Of a stretch of 64,000 bases of DNA, positions 8,679-18,163 are shown in pieces. Source of the stretch: Firmicutes bacterium AM31-12AC (GTDB taxonomy: Bacteria; Bacillota; Clostridia; Lachnospirales; Lachnospiraceae). The DNA lies in contig QUJA01000002.1 of NCBI GenBank assembly GCA_003480425.1, positions 62,001-126,000 on the forward strand, written 5' to 3'. A program made the translations under genes and the position numbers. The notes beneath the pieces were generated by a model, which had not been told where the DNA came from, searched no databases, and was given only the letters and a program-made list of their open reading frames with translations. Numbering within the stretch: position 1 is the first letter of the stretch; each line of letters opens with the position of its first letter.

Positions 8679-10283
8679 TTACAGCTGTGGACCTGCAGAA
8701 ACAAGTGCTTTACCAGCTTCATTTCCTTCGTATTTAGCGAAGTTTTTGACAAATCTCTGTGCAAGATCTTTTGCTTTTTCTTCCCATTCAGAAGCATCAG
8801 CGTATGTGTCACGAGGATCAAGGATACCTGTGTCAACACCCTCAAGTTCTGTAGGAACTTCAAAGTTGAAGTATGGGATTGTCTTTGTAGGAGCGTTGTT
8901 GATTGCTCCGTTCAGGATAGCATCGATGATACCACGTGTATCTTTGATAGAGATACGTTTTCCTGTTCCATTCCATCCTGTATTTACGAGGTAAGCTTTA
9001 GCTCCACTCTTCTCCATCTTCTTAACAAGCTCTTCTGCATATTTTGTTGGGTGCAGTTCAAGGAATGCCTGTCCGAAGCAAGCTGAGAATGTAGGTGTTG
9101 GCTCTGTGATTCCACGCTCTGTTCCAGCAAGTTTTGCTGTAAATCCAGACAAGAAGTAGTACTGTGTCTGATCTTCTGTAAGGATAGATACTGGAGGAAG
9201 TACTCCAAATGCATCTGCTGATAAGAAGATAACATTTTTAGCTGCTGGTGCAGAAGAAACTGGACGTACAATATTTTTAATGTGGTTGATAGGGTAAGAA
9301 ACACGTGTGTTTTCTGTTACGCTCTTATCATTAAAATCAATCTTTCCGTTCTCATCCAGTGTAACGTTCTCAAGAAGAGCGTCACGAACGATTGCATTGT
9401 AGATATCTGGCTCAGATTCTTTGTCAAGGTTGATAACTTTTGCGTAGCATCCACCCTCAAAGTTGAATACACCATTATCATCCCAACCATGCTCGTCATC
9501 ACCAATCAGGAGACGTTTAGGATCTGTAGAAAGTGTTGTTTTACCTGTTCCTGAAAGACCGAAGAAGATTGCTGTGTTTTCTCCGTTCATATCTGTGTTT
9601 GCAGAACAGTGCATAGAAGCGATTCCTTTTAATGGAAGGAAGTAGTTCATCATAGAGAACATACCTTTCTTCATCTCTCCGCCATACCATGTGTTAACGA
9701 TAACCTGTTCTTTGCTTGTGATATTGAACATAACAGCTGTCTCAGAGTTCAGTCCTAATTCTTTGTAGTTCTCTACTTTTGCTTTAGAAGCGTTGTAAAC
9801 AACGAAATCTGGCTCAAAGTTCTCGAGTTCTTCCTCTGTAGGCTGGATGAACATGTTTGTTACAAAGTGTGCCTGCCATGCAACTTCAACGATGAAACGG
9901 ATAGCCATACGAGTATCTTTGTTAGCTCCGCAGAATGCATCGACAACAAAAAGTCTCTTATTAGAAAGCTCTTTGATTGCGATATCTTTTACAGCTTTCC
10001 AAGACTCTTCTGTAGCTGGGTGGTTATCATTTTTATATTCGTCAGATGTCCACCATACAGTATCTTTAGAGTTCTCATCCATAACGATGAATTTGTCTTT
10101 AGGTGAACGACCTGTATATACACCAGTCATAACGTTCACTGCACCAAGTTCACTTTCCTGACCAACTTCAAAGCCTTCTAACTCAGGTTTTGTCTCTTCT
10201 TCAAATAACATTTCATATGAAGGATTGTAAACAACCTCAGTAGTTCCTGTAATGCCGTATTTAGTTAAATCAATTTTTGCCAT
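8679..10283 (-). CDS. pckA: Phosphoenolpyruvate carboxykinase (ATP)
   Basis: PckA interconverts oxaloacetate + ATP with phosphoenolpyruvate + CO2 + ADP in the cytoplasm. In gut anaerobes it often runs toward CO2 fixation and ATP formation. The ~534-residue product has the family's RSPKDKFIV (~65), the Walker-A-like [13 protein letters not shown] (~235-247), the metal-binding [20 protein letters not shown] segment and the adenine-site [13 protein letters not shown] near 440. The frame extends 14 codons further upstream, but [11 protein letters not shown] at 10283 has the AAAGAGG ribosome site and matches the family N-terminus. It is a single-gene unit with its own promoter and terminator, convergent with ftsZ. 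Confidence 0.97.
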   Translation of the reverse strand: MAKIDLTKYGITGTTEVVYNPSYEMLFEEETKPELEGFEVGQESELGAVNVMTGVYTGRSPKDKFIVMDENSKDTVWWTSDEYKNDNHPATEESWKAVKDIAIKELSNKRLFVVDAFCGANKDTRMAIRFIVEVAWQAHFVTNMFIQPTEEELENFEPDFVVYNASKAKVENYKELGLNSETAVMFNITSKEQVIVNTWYGGEMKKGMFSMMNYFLPLKGIASMHCSANTDMNGENTAIFFGLSGTGKTTLSTDPKRLLIGDDEHGWDDNGVFNFEGGCYAKVINLDKESEPDIYNAIVRDALLENVTLDENGKIDFNDKSVTENTRVSYPINHIKNIVRPVSSAPAAKNVIFLSADAFGVLPPVSILTEDQTQYYFLSGFTAKLAGTERGITEPTPTFSACFGQAFLELHPTKYAEELVKKMEKSGAKAYLVNTGWNGTGKRISIKDTRGIIDAILNGAINNAPTKTIPYFNFEVPTELEGVDTGILDPRDTYADASEWEEKAKDLAQRFVKNFAKYEGNEAGKALVSAGPQL

Positions 10284-10356
10284 CTTACATATACCTCTTT
10301 CTTTGTAGTAATACTGTACGTCCATCTAAGATTAGACGATACCATATTCTTTTCTA

Positions 10357-10384
10357 ATTATACATAATATGGGGATAAAATCAA
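10357..10384 (-). promoter_or_regulatory. Sigma-A-type promoter of pckA
   Basis: On the minus strand TTGATT (10379-10384) and TATAAT (10357-10362) are separated by 16 bases. The start codon lies about 75 bases downstream. Confidence 0.6.
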
Positions 10385-10410
10385 TAAAAATCCTATTAAA
10401 TGTTAGAAAA

Positions 10411-10477
10411 TTGTCGAAGATTCTTTGATAGCGGATGCCAGATTTTGACAAAATCTGAGAGGAGTAGTTTCTATAAT
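10411..10477 (+). promoter_or_regulatory. spoIIG promoter with Spo0A-box-like sites and 21-bp spacing
   Basis: TTGTCGAA at 10411-10418 matches the core of the Spo0A box. A second box-like site, TTTTGACAAAA (10443-10453), overlaps a -35-like TTGACA (10445-10450). A perfect TATAAT lies at 10472-10477, leaving a 21-bp spacer. The Bacillus subtilis spoIIG promoter is known for an overlong (22 bp) spacer with Spo0A bound over the -35-like element; this layout is closely similar. The spoIIGA start is 27 bases after the -10. Confidence 0.7.
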
Positions 10478-10503
10478 GAGCTTGTAGGAAATGAGGAGGG
10501 GAT

Positions 10504-11370
10504 ATGTACTATGAATTATACATAGATTTATTTTTTTTAGAAAATTTTATGATAGATTCCATTTTACTATTGTTTGTGCGTAGTGTGTTTGGTAAAAAGT
10601 CATTTACGATAAGAACATTTACAGCAGGAATTATTTCCGCTGTATTTTCCTGTGTGGTTATTGCAATAAGAATGCCGGAAGCGGTTAAGTGTTTTTGCAA
10701 TTATTGTATTATCCCGGTCATTATGATCTGGGCAGGAGTAAAAATTTCAAATGTATTGCAGTTGTTCGAGGGCCTGCTGCTATTGTATTTTACGGCAATA
10801 TGCTTAGGAGGAATCATGCAACTGTTCCGACCATACCTTGGAATTGTAAGTGTGGTATATGGTGGTGCGTTGGTGGGATTCTTTATTTTAAAAATGAGCT
10901 GGAATTTGCTTACAAGAGCGGGAAATCTTCAAAAGCGGTGCTGTCGGGTTGTCTTATATGATGAAACAAAAAAATGGGATATTCGTGCAATGATTGACAC
11001 AGGAAATATGCTTCAAGATCCGGTAGGACAAAAACCGGTTCATATTATTTCAAAGAAAATGGCAGAAAAAATATATGGGGCAAAAATGGTTGAAGAATTA
11101 ATGGAGTATTCACTTTCTAAAGAGAATGAAGAAAAATGGATGCAAAAGAAACTGCATTTTATTTCATGTCAGACCATTCAAGGGACACATTTATTGCCGG
11201 TTATAACAATGGATAAAATGGAAATCAGACAAAAATCAGTAATAGAAATACAGATGCCGCAGATTGGTATTGGTGTTATGCAAGAAACAGACTATCAGAT
11301 GATTGTAAATGCGCAGAGTATAGGAGGAGCTAAATATGGTTGCAGAGACAATAAATACACAACAGTTTAA
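10504..11370 (+). CDS. spoIIGA: Sigma-E processing peptidase SpoIIGA
   Basis: SpoIIGA is the septum-located aspartic protease that removes the pro-sequence from pro-sigma-E in the mother cell once SpoIIR signals from the forespore. The 288-residue product has about five membrane segments in its first ~140 residues, then a cytoplasmic protease domain with the catalytic motif [11 protein letters not shown] (Asp near residue 165). The ATG at 10504 follows GAGGAGGGG. The 3' end overlaps sigE by 35 nt, the standard pairing of protease and substrate. A Spo0A-type promoter lies just upstream. Confidence 0.95.
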   Translation: MYYELYIDLFFLENFMIDSILLLFVRSVFGKKSFTIRTFTAGIISAVFSCVVIAIRMPEAVKCFCNYCIIPVIMIWAGVKISNVLQLFEGLLLLYFTAICLGGIMQLFRPYLGIVSVVYGGALVGFFILKMSWNLLTRAGNLQKRCCRVVLYDETKKWDIRAMIDTGNMLQDPVGQKPVHIISKKMAEKIYGAKMVEELMEYSLSKENEEKWMQKKLHFISCQTIQGTHLLPVITMDKMEIRQKSVIEIQMPQIGIGVMQETDYQMIVNAQSIGGAKYGCRDNKYTTV

Positions 11371-12076
11371 GATAAATGTAATATCTAATTTTCAAAATAT
11401 ATTTTTTCATCCGAGAAAAGAAATTCATTACATAGGTGGAACGGATGTACTTCCGGCACCATTAGATGCAAACGAAGAACAAAAAATGATAGAAGCACTT
11501 GAGACAAATGAGCAGGAGAAAGCAAAAAAGAGTCTGATTGAACATAATCTGCGTCTCGTTGTTTATATTGCAAAGAAATTTGATAATACAGGGGTTGGGG
11601 TGGAAGATCTGATCTCCATTGGAACAATCGGGTTGATTAAAGCAATCAACACATTTAATCCAACAAAGAAAATTAAGCTGGCGACGTATGCGTCACGCTG
11701 TATTGAAAATGAAATTTTGATGTATCTTAGGAGAAATAATAAAACAAAACTGGAAGTGTCAATTGATGAGCCATTGAATGTAGACTGGGATGGAAACGAG
11801 TTGCTGTTGTCCGATATATTAGGAACAGAAGAAGATACAATTTATAAAGATTTGGAAAATGAAGCGGAAAGAAAGTTGTTAATCCATGCAATTAGTAAAT
11901 TATCAAACAGAGAACGGATGATCATCCGGATGAGATATGGGCTGGACAATCCGTCCGGGGAGGAAAAAACACAAAAGGAAGTTGCAGATTTTCTTGGAAT
12001 TTCACAATCTTATATTTCAAGATTGGAGAAAAAAATCATGCTTCGTCTAAGAAGAGAAATTGTTCGATATCAATAA
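11336..12076 (+). CDS. sigE: RNA polymerase sporulation sigma factor sigma-E (precursor)
   Basis: Sigma-E directs early mother-cell transcription during sporulation. The 246-residue protein has the sigma-70 regions in order: region 2 ([21 protein letters not shown], then [17 protein letters not shown]), region 3, and region 4 with the helix-turn-helix [22 protein letters not shown]. Before region 1.2 lies an N-terminal extension of roughly 25-30 residues, corresponding to the pro-peptide cut by SpoIIGA. The start at 11336 has AGGAGG at a good distance and overlaps the end of spoIIGA. Unlike in Bacillus, sigG does not follow directly; two unrelated genes intervene. Confidence 0.96.
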   Translation: MVAETINTQQFKINVISNFQNIFFHPRKEIHYIGGTDVLPAPLDANEEQKMIEALETNEQEKAKKSLIEHNLRLVVYIAKKFDNTGVGVEDLISIGTIGLIKAINTFNPTKKIKLATYASRCIENEILMYLRRNNKTKLEVSIDEPLNVDWDGNELLLSDILGTEEDTIYKDLENEAERKLLIHAISKLSNRERMIIRMRYGLDNPSGEEKTQKEVADFLGISQSYISRLEKKIMLRLRREIVRYQ

Positions 12077-12184
12077 TAAAAAGTAAGAAAATATATAGCG
12101 AAAAATATATAAAAACAGGAAATGTTTAACTTTACCACTTTGTTTTCCGGTGATACAATAAAAATAAAAAGGTCGGTGAATAGT

Positions 12185-13795
12185 ATGAAATTGACGTTTA
12201 TAGGTGCTGCACATGAGGTTACCGGTAGTTGTCATTTCTTGCAGGTGGCAGGAAAGAATATACTGGTTGACTGTGGTATGGAACAGGGACCCGATTTATA
12301 TGAAAATCCTGGTTTACCGATTCCGGAGAATGAAGTGGATTATGTGTTGCTGACACACGCACATATTGACCATTCAGGTATGCTTCCAAAACTTGTGAAG
12401 AATGGATTTAAAGGACAGATATATGCAACTTATGCGACAGCTGACTTATGTAACATTATGCTTCGTGATAGTGCACATATTCAGGAATTCGAAGCAGAAT
12501 GGCGTAATCGTAAGGGAAGACGTGCAGGTAAACCGGTATACGAGCCGATATACACAATGGAAGATGCGATCAATGCAATTGATTTATTAGTTCCATGTGA
12601 ATATGGACAGCGTATTCGGATTTGTGACGGAGTTGAGATTCGATTTACAGATGTAGGGCATCTGCTTGGCTCTGCAAGTATTGAGGTGTGGCTTACAGAA
12701 GGGGATGTGAGCAAGAAGATTGTATTTTCCGGCGATGTGGGTAATCTGGACCAGCCGATTATCAAAGACCCAACATATACTGCTACAGCAGATTATGTAG
12801 TTGTTGAATCCACGTATGGCAATCGGGTGCACAGTACGGAAAAGATAGATTACGTGGGAGATTTCACTCAGATTTTAAAAGAAACCTTTGACCGGGGTGG
12901 AAATGTAGTTATTCCTTCTTTTGCGGTTGGAAGAACGCAGGAGCTGTTATATTTTATCCGTGAGATCAAAGAAAAAAATATGCTTCCGGAATATGCGAAT
13001 TTTGAAGTGTATCTGGATAGCCCTCTGGCAATTGAGGCAACGAAAGTATTTTCGAAGAATAAAATGGAATGTTTCGATGAGGATGCCATGAAGCTTGTGA
13101 ATGCAGGGATTAATCCATTGGTATTTCCGGGACTAAAGATTATGACAACAAGTGATGATTCTAAGATGATAAATTTTATCGAAAAACCAAAGGTGATTAT
13201 TTCAGCTTCTGGAATGTGCGATGCAGGACGTATCCGTCATCATTTGAAACATAATCTATGGCGTGAAGAGTGTACCATTTTGTTTGTCGGATATCAGGCA
13301 GTCGGAACATTAGGACGCAGATTGATCGAAGGCGAAAAAAATGTAAAGCTTTTCGGAGAACCAATCGAGGTGCGTGCACATATTGAAAGTCTGCATGGAG
13401 TCAGTGGGCATGCAGATATGAATGGGTTGTTAAAATGGATTGAAGGATTCCAAACTCCGCTACAGCATGTATTTGTGGTACATGGGGAAGATACTGTTAC
13501 TGAAGAATTTGCCCAGACAGTAGAAGAAAAATTTGGCTACCCTGCATTTGCACCATACCCGCAGGGCTGTGTTGATCTTGCAACAGGTGAGATTGAGAAG
13601 GAAGGAGTAAGAATTCCGATAAAAGCAAAGAAAGCTTCACAGAAGAGGGCTGATGCAGCCTTTGAAAGATTGCTGGCAGCAGCGAAGCGATTGCTTGATA
13701 TTGTATATAAGAATGAAGGATTGGCAAACAAAGAAAAAGCGAAATTCGAATCTCAGATTCAAAATCTGGCAGATAAATGGGATAGATTAGAGTAA
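12185..13795 (+). CDS. Metallo-beta-lactamase/beta-CASP-fold RNA-processing nuclease
   Basis: The ~536-residue protein belongs to the MBL-fold beta-CASP hydrolases related to CPSF-73 and bacterial RNA nucleases. The zinc motif THAHIDHSG is at about residues 58-66, with further ligands in DVGHLLGSAS and FSGDVGN; the beta-CASP inserts carry IPSFAVGRTQELL and SASGMCDAGRIRHHL, and the C-terminal metal motif VSGHADMNGLL follows. The last ~50 residues are basic and helical. The frame opens at 12122, but the MKLTFIGAAHEVTGSC N-terminus at 12185 is the family one; its ribosome site is weak. The natural RNA substrate is unknown. It stands between sigE and the symporter without evident functional link to either. 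Confidence 0.88.
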   Translation: MKLTFIGAAHEVTGSCHFLQVAGKNILVDCGMEQGPDLYENPGLPIPENEVDYVLLTHAHIDHSGMLPKLVKNGFKGQIYATYATADLCNIMLRDSAHIQEFEAEWRNRKGRRAGKPVYEPIYTMEDAINAIDLLVPCEYGQRIRICDGVEIRFTDVGHLLGSASIEVWLTEGDVSKKIVFSGDVGNLDQPIIKDPTYTATADYVVVESTYGNRVHSTEKIDYVGDFTQILKETFDRGGNVVIPSFAVGRTQELLYFIREIKEKNMLPEYANFEVYLDSPLAIEATKVFSKNKMECFDEDAMKLVNAGINPLVFPGLKIMTTSDDSKMINFIEKPKVIISASGMCDAGRIRHHLKHNLWREECTILFVGYQAVGTLGRRLIEGEKNVKLFGEPIEVRAHIESLHGVSGHADMNGLLKWIEGFQTPLQHVFVVHGEDTVTEEFAQTVEEKFGYPAFAPYPQGCVDLATGEIEKEGVRIPIKAKKASQKRADAAFERLLAAAKRLLDIVYKNEGLANKEKAKFESQIQNLADKWDRLE

Positions 13796-13840
13796 TATAA
13801 TAATCAAATAATTTTTGCACAAACTTAGAAACAAAAATAC

Positions 13841-13868
13841 AAAAAAAGGTCTGTAAGGGCCTTTTTTT
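13841..13868 (+). terminator. Intrinsic terminator after the beta-CASP gene
   Basis: A7-GGTC (13841-13851) pairs with GGCC-T7 (around 13858-13868), giving a short stem with a T-run. Confidence 0.75.
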
Positions 13869-14018
13869 GATGCAGAATAGATGAAAATTGCAGGAACTCT
13901 TATTTAATCTTGCAAAAGCATATACATTCATGGTATGATTTTATGAAAAGAACACTTTAGGACGCTACCACGCCAAAGAAGCGGGCTTAGAAGAAATAAG
14001 GAAAAGTGAGGAATAAAT

Positions 14019-15557
14019 ATGAATAGTAATGTGTGGGGAATTTCTGCGATTATTGTATGCTATCTTGTAGGGATGGTCGCAATTGGAATTTATTTTATGA
14101 AGAAAAACAGTTCCACCGGAGATTATTATCTCGGGGGCAGACAATTAGGTCCGATTGTGACAGCAATGAGTGCAGAAGCATCGGATATGAGCAGTTGGCT
14201 CTTGATGGGGCTGCCGGGAGTTGCTTATCTGACAGGAACGGCAGATGCGGCGTGGACGGCAATCGGACTTGCAATTGGAACCTATTTGAACTGGCTCATT
14301 GTAGCAAAGCGGCTGAGACGATATTCGGTCGTTGCAGGAAATGCGATTACAATTCCACAATTTTTTAAGAATCGTTATCATGATAAAAGTGGAATTCTTG
14401 CAGGATTATCAGCAATATTTATTGTTATCTTTTTTATTCCGTATACAGCATCCGGTTTTGCGGCATGCGGAAAACTTTTTTCTACCTTGTTCGGAGTTCC
14501 TTATTTTGGAGCAATGTTGGTCAGTGCAATTGTAATTGTGGCATATACAGCATTAGGAGGATTCTCAGCAGCAAGTACAACAGATTTGATTCAGAGTATT
14601 GTTATGTCGGTGGCCTTGATCAGCGTTGTGTTATTTGGTATTAAGACATTGGGGGGCATGGATGTGATCGCATCACAGACTGCTTCCATGCAGGGATATT
14701 TGTCTCTTACAAGTGTATATAATGAGGGTACAGCGGTCCCTTATGGTTCGATTAAAATCGCATCTACGCTTGCATGGGGATTAGGATATTTTGGAATGCC
14801 GCATGTACTTTTGCGTTTTATGGCAATCAGTGATGAGAATAAAATAAAACTTTCCAGAAGAATTGCAACAATTTGGGTAGTGATTTCTATGGCAGTTGCA
14901 GTATTTATCGGAATTATGGGATATACTTTAAGCAGACAGGGATATATTGATGTGCTTACAGGAGCAGATTCTGAAAAAGTAATTATTACCATTGCAACAT
15001 TGATGAGCAAGAGTGGTGTGCTTGGAATTGTACTTGCGGGACTGATCATGTCAGGAATTCTGGCATGTACGATGTCGACAGCCGACTCACAGCTTCTTGC
15101 GGCATCATCAAGTGTATCGGAAGATTTGTTAAAGGGAATATTGAAAAAAGAAGTTAGCGAGAAGACCTCTCTTATAATCGCAAGAGTAACCGTACTTTTG
15201 ATTGCGGTCATGGGAGTACTTATGGCACTGAATCCGGAAAGCTCAGTTTTTGCAATCGTTTCTTTTGCATGGGCAGGTTTTGGCGCAGTGTTTGGACCGG
15301 TAGTATTGCTTGCACTGTTCTGGAAACGTTCCAACCGACAGGGAGCCATTGTCAGCATGTTTGCAGGCGGTGTTATGATTTTCATATGGAAATATCTTGT
15401 ACGCCCGATGGGAGGGGCGTGGGATATTTACGAACTGCTCCCGGCTTTTCTGGTTGCGATGGTTTTAAATATTGTTGTGAGTCTTATGACTGCACCGCCG
15501 GAAAAAGAGATTGTTGATGAATTTGAAAAAGCAGCAGATAATAGTTATAATTTGTAG
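14019..15557 (+). CDS. putP: Sodium:solute symporter, PutP-type (proline)
   Basis: A 512-residue SSS-family secondary transporter with about 13 membrane segments. Near the N-terminus it has GDYYLGGRQLGP and SAEASDMSSWLLMGLPG, the sodium- and substrate-site region typical of PutP-type sodium/proline symporters. Central segments include the TALGGFSAASTTDLIQ and MSTADSQLLAASS signatures. It likely imports proline for nutrition or osmoprotection; the substrate is inferred from overall resemblance. The ATG at 14019 has a GTGAGG ribosome site. It is a single-gene unit between a terminator and sigG. Confidence 0.9.
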   Translation: MNSNVWGISAIIVCYLVGMVAIGIYFMKKNSSTGDYYLGGRQLGPIVTAMSAEASDMSSWLLMGLPGVAYLTGTADAAWTAIGLAIGTYLNWLIVAKRLRRYSVVAGNAITIPQFFKNRYHDKSGILAGLSAIFIVIFFIPYTASGFAACGKLFSTLFGVPYFGAMLVSAIVIVAYTALGGFSAASTTDLIQSIVMSVALISVVLFGIKTLGGMDVIASQTASMQGYLSLTSVYNEGTAVPYGSIKIASTLAWGLGYFGMPHVLLRFMAISDENKIKLSRRIATIWVVISMAVAVFIGIMGYTLSRQGYIDVLTGADSEKVIITIATLMSKSGVLGIVLAGLIMSGILACTMSTADSQLLAASSSVSEDLLKGILKKEVSEKTSLIIARVTVLLIAVMGVLMALNPESSVFAIVSFAWAGFGAVFGPVVLLALFWKRSNRQGAIVSMFAGGVMIFIWKYLVRPMGGAWDIYELLPAFLVAMVLNIVVSLMTAPPEKEIVDEFEKAADNSYNL

Positions 15558-15672
15558 AAATGTCAAGGACTAAAACTTTTTTTATTTTATTAGAGTCGGA
15601 ATAACAAGGAGACAATGTGAGAAAAATTTTACTAGATTTAAATTTTTGAAATCTTGTAGGAGGATTCAAACT

Positions 15673-16454
15673 ATGGCTCTGAATAAAGTTGAAATATGTG
15701 GTGTAAATACAGCGAAGCTCCTCTCCTGTCGGAACAGGAGAAGGAAGCTTTGTTTGTTCGTATTAAACAAGGAGATAAGGACGCTAGAGAAGAATATATA
15801 AAGGGAAATCTCAGACTGGTTTTAAGTGTAATCAAGCGATTTTCGTCAAGTAATGAAAATGCTGATGATCTGTTTCAGGTTGGATGCGTGGGACTGATGA
15901 AGGCAGTGGATAATTTTGAACCGGATCGTCTGGTGAAATTTTCGACATATGCAGTGCCGATGATCATAGGAGAAGTCAGACGTTATTTGAGAGATAATAA
16001 TTCAATCAGGGTGAGTCGGTCACTTAGGGATACGGCATACAGAGCAATATATGCAAAAGAGGCATATGTGAAAATGAATATGAAAGAACCGACAGTAGAA
16101 GAAATTGCACAGGAGATTGGTATTTCCAAAGAAGATATCGTGTTTGCAATGGATGCAATTCAAAGTCCGATGAGTTTGTATGAGCCGATTTATAGCGATG
16201 GAGGTGATACGTTATATGTTATGGATCAGGTGAGCGATAAAAAGAATAAGGAAGAAAACTGGGTAGAAGAATTGTCTTTGGAAGCGGCGATGAATCGGTT
16301 GGGAGAAAGAGAACGTCATATTATACAGATGCGGTTTTTTGAAGGAAAAACACAGGTAGAAGTGGCACAGGAGATTCAAATTTCACAGGCACAAGTAAGC
16401 AGATTGGAGAAAAATGCGTTGCTTATAATGAGACAATATTTAACCGGAAAATAA
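15673..16454 (+). CDS. sigG: Sporulation sigma factor sigma-G, reading frame broken near 15720
   Basis: Sigma-G drives late forespore transcription. Translation from the ATG at 15673 (AGGAGG just upstream) gives MALNKVEICGVNTAKL, the conserved sigma-G N-terminus, but then leaves frame. The rest (LLSEQEKEALF onward) continues in another frame that is open from 15696. One missing base in the C/T-rich stretch at about 15718-15726 explains this; restored, the protein has 260 residues, the same length as Bacillus sigma-G. All sigma regions are intact: LRLVLSVIKRF, FSTYAVPMIIGEVRRYLRD and the region 4 helix-turn-helix VAQEIQISQAQVSRLEKN. A sequencing error is more likely than a pseudogene, since the rest is fully conserved. 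It is separated from spoIIGA-sigE by two genes. Confidence 0.9.
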
Positions 16455-16544
16455 AAGATAGAAAAAAAGTAGAGTTAGATATTGAAATTTTTGAGACTTC
16501 ATACTATGATAATCGTAGACTACAGGAAAGGGTATGAAGTAACC

Positions 16545-17200
16545 ATGTATAAAGCATGTATATTTGATTTGGATGGAACATTGACAAACACATTAGACTC
16601 TCTTGTGTATTCGACAAACGAGACATTAAAAGAGATGAAGCTTCCGCAGATTTCAGAAGAACAGTGTCGACTGTTTGTCGGGAATGGAGCAAGGGTGCAG
16701 ATGGAAAAAGCACTGGGGAGTTCAGGATCAGAGAACCTTGACAGAATTGAAGAAGCAATGCAGATATATGGACGTATATTTGATGCGAATTGCACATATC
16801 ATGTAGTACCTTATGAAGGAATCACAGAGATGCTGGAGTCGATGAAGAATCGAGGGTTGAAACTTGCAGTTTTGTCAAATAAGCCACATAAGCAGGCGGT
16901 TCATGTTGTGGAGACTATTTTTGGCAAAGAGACATTTCAATGGATTCAAGGCAGATAGACACAGTTCCGAGAAAACCAGATCCTACGGCTGTACTTCAGA
17001 TTGCAGAGAAATTAGAAGCAACACCAGAAGAGACACTATATATTGGTGATTCAGAAGTGGATGTAGCTACAGGTAAGAATGCACAGATGCATACCGTAGG
17101 AGTGACATGGGGATTTCGTGGCAAAGAGGTTTTAGAAGATGCCGGGGCGGAATTGATTGTAGATTCGCCAGAAGAAATCATGAACATGATAGAGGATTAG
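16545..17200 (+). CDS. HAD-family phosphatase (phosphoglycolate phosphatase-like), frame broken near 16950
   Basis: A haloacid-dehalogenase-type hydrolase. The first part has the catalytic FDLDGTLTNTLDS motif at residues 6-18 and the LAVLSNKPH motif II. After FGKETFQWIQG the frame is lost. The C-terminal half, with RKPDPTAVLQIAE (motif III Lys) and YIGDSEVDVATG (motif IV), continues in another frame. One missing G in the run at 16950-16951 accounts for it; repaired length is about 218 residues, normal for Gph/PpaX-type enzymes. The ATG at 16545 is preferred over an open-frame start further upstream because it gives the MYKACIFDLDGT start. Substrate unknown. It follows sigG closely and precedes a small acidic protein by 13 bases. 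Confidence 0.82.
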
Positions 17201-17213
17201 GGAGGTTTGAAAT

Positions 17214-17477
17214 ATGAACGAATACAGTGAAGAGTGCTTATTAACTTTCTTAGAAAATCAGTCTCAGTTATTTGATGAGCCAGTTGCGGAATCAATGGAA
17301 GAGGCAGAAGCTTTTTTAGAAGATTGTATGGCAGTAGTCGTGGATTCGCTCGATGAGGTAAAAGAGTACTTCGAAGAGAACGGAGCAGATGTAGAAACTA
17401 TGAGCATGGATGAATTAGAAGAGGCTTCGGAAGTATTTCCATTACCAAACGGTCAGTATTTGATTGTAGAAGGTTAG
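17214..17477 (+). CDS. Small acidic conserved protein of unknown function
   Basis: An 87-residue, strongly acidic cytoplasmic protein with about 24 Glu/Asp and almost no Lys or Arg. It has no signal peptide or membrane segment. A DEPVAESMEEAEAFLEDCMAV region is followed by a helix-loop pattern and a hydrophobic C-terminal strand (FPLPNGQYLIVEG). The ATG has a GGGAGG ribosome site and lies 13 bases after the HAD phosphatase, so the two are probably co-transcribed. I do not recognise a characterised family. Its shape would fit a small regulator or adaptor, but that is only a guess. Confidence 0.75.
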   Translation: MNEYSEECLLTFLENQSQLFDEPVAESMEEAEAFLEDCMAVVVDSLDEVKEYFEENGADVETMSMDELEEASEVFPLPNGQYLIVEG

Positions 17478-17545
17478 TATAGTAGAACCATTCAGACTAA
17501 GTTTAGAAATATTTTATATGAAAAAAATGAATAGAAAGAACCGCA

Positions 17546-17578
17546 AAAAAGCTGCAGCCTAATGGACTGCGGCTTTTT
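17546..17578. terminator. Bidirectional terminator overlapping the end of the minus-strand gene
   Basis: AAAAAGCTGCAG (17546-17557) pairs with CTGCGGCTTTTT (17567-17578), allowing one G-T pair. It serves the plus-strand acidic-protein gene and the minus-strand gene. The last five codons and stop of the minus gene (to 17559) lie within the hairpin. Confidence 0.75.
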
Positions 17579-17993
17579 CAATGGCTTCATTAATTGCATC
17601 CAGGAGGATTTGTGAGGTATATGGTGTTTCAGATGAAAGAGTAATATTGTCGGTTGACTGGGTTTTACAAACCTGATCTGCTATATTTTCAATAGCCGGT
17701 TGCAGCAGAGGAAACATGGCGGCTGTACTTTCATCCAGATTTGACAGTCGGATTGCTTTAATCTGTGATTCATCTACAGTTACTTCTACTTCCAGATTCG
17801 TGTTATTTAAAGTGAGGGAAGATGTATAAATTCCGGGAGTATAGAGCCTGGCTGAGGCTGTAGGTGTAGACGAGTGTCCAAAGCGAAACATGATGACCAG
17901 TAAAATGATTAAAAGTATTCCTAAGGCTGCAAAGATAAGTGTATATACGATTTCTTTCATGTGAAGAACTACGATTTTAGTTTTAGACCCCAT
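17559..17993 (-). CDS. Membrane-anchored FMN-binding-domain-like protein
   Basis: A 144-residue protein with one N-terminal membrane segment (about residues 13-36) and a short extracytoplasmic domain. The domain reads YTPGIYTSSLTLNNTNLEVEVTVDES near residue 48 and ends SSETPYTSQILLDAINEAIEKA. This layout (strand-turn-strand, then S-x-x-T-x-T-S and a helix) resembles the FMN_bind domain of RnfG/NqrC-type proteins, where a Thr in S(T)GAT binds FMN. Here the motif is divergent, so covalent flavin is uncertain. The ATG at 17993 follows GGAGG. It is a single-gene unit on the minus strand. The call is based on pattern resemblance only. Confidence 0.65.
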   Translation of the reverse strand: MGSKTKIVVLHMKEIVYTLIFAALGILLIILLVIMFRFGHSSTPTASARLYTPGIYTSSLTLNNTNLEVEVTVDESQIKAIRLSNLDESTAAMFPLLQPAIENIADQVCKTQSTDNITLSSETPYTSQILLDAINEAIEKAAVH

Positions 17994-18163
17994 GTAAAAT
18001 AAACCTCCAATGCATTTTTTATCATTGTATGAAAGAAAAGAAGAAAATATGTTAGTGCCTTATGAAGCATAAAAAGGTAATATTGAAAGATGCAGATGAC
18101 AAGTCAGAGGTTTTCGGATAGAATAGGGATGTGAAAGAATAGAACGAAAGGTGAGTTAATAGA

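Noticed and set aside
8628..9086. 152-residue plus-strand open frame opposite pckA
   Set aside because: It begins in the pckA terminator hairpin and runs antisense to conserved pckA sequence.
14741..15385. 214-residue minus-strand open frame opposite the symporter gene
   Set aside because: It is the antisense of a well-conserved membrane-protein gene, with no ribosome site or recognisable domain.
15673..15726. Programmed frameshift in sigG
   Set aside because: No slippery heptamer with downstream structure is evident, and the same kind of one-base loss occurs in seven other unrelated genes in the window.
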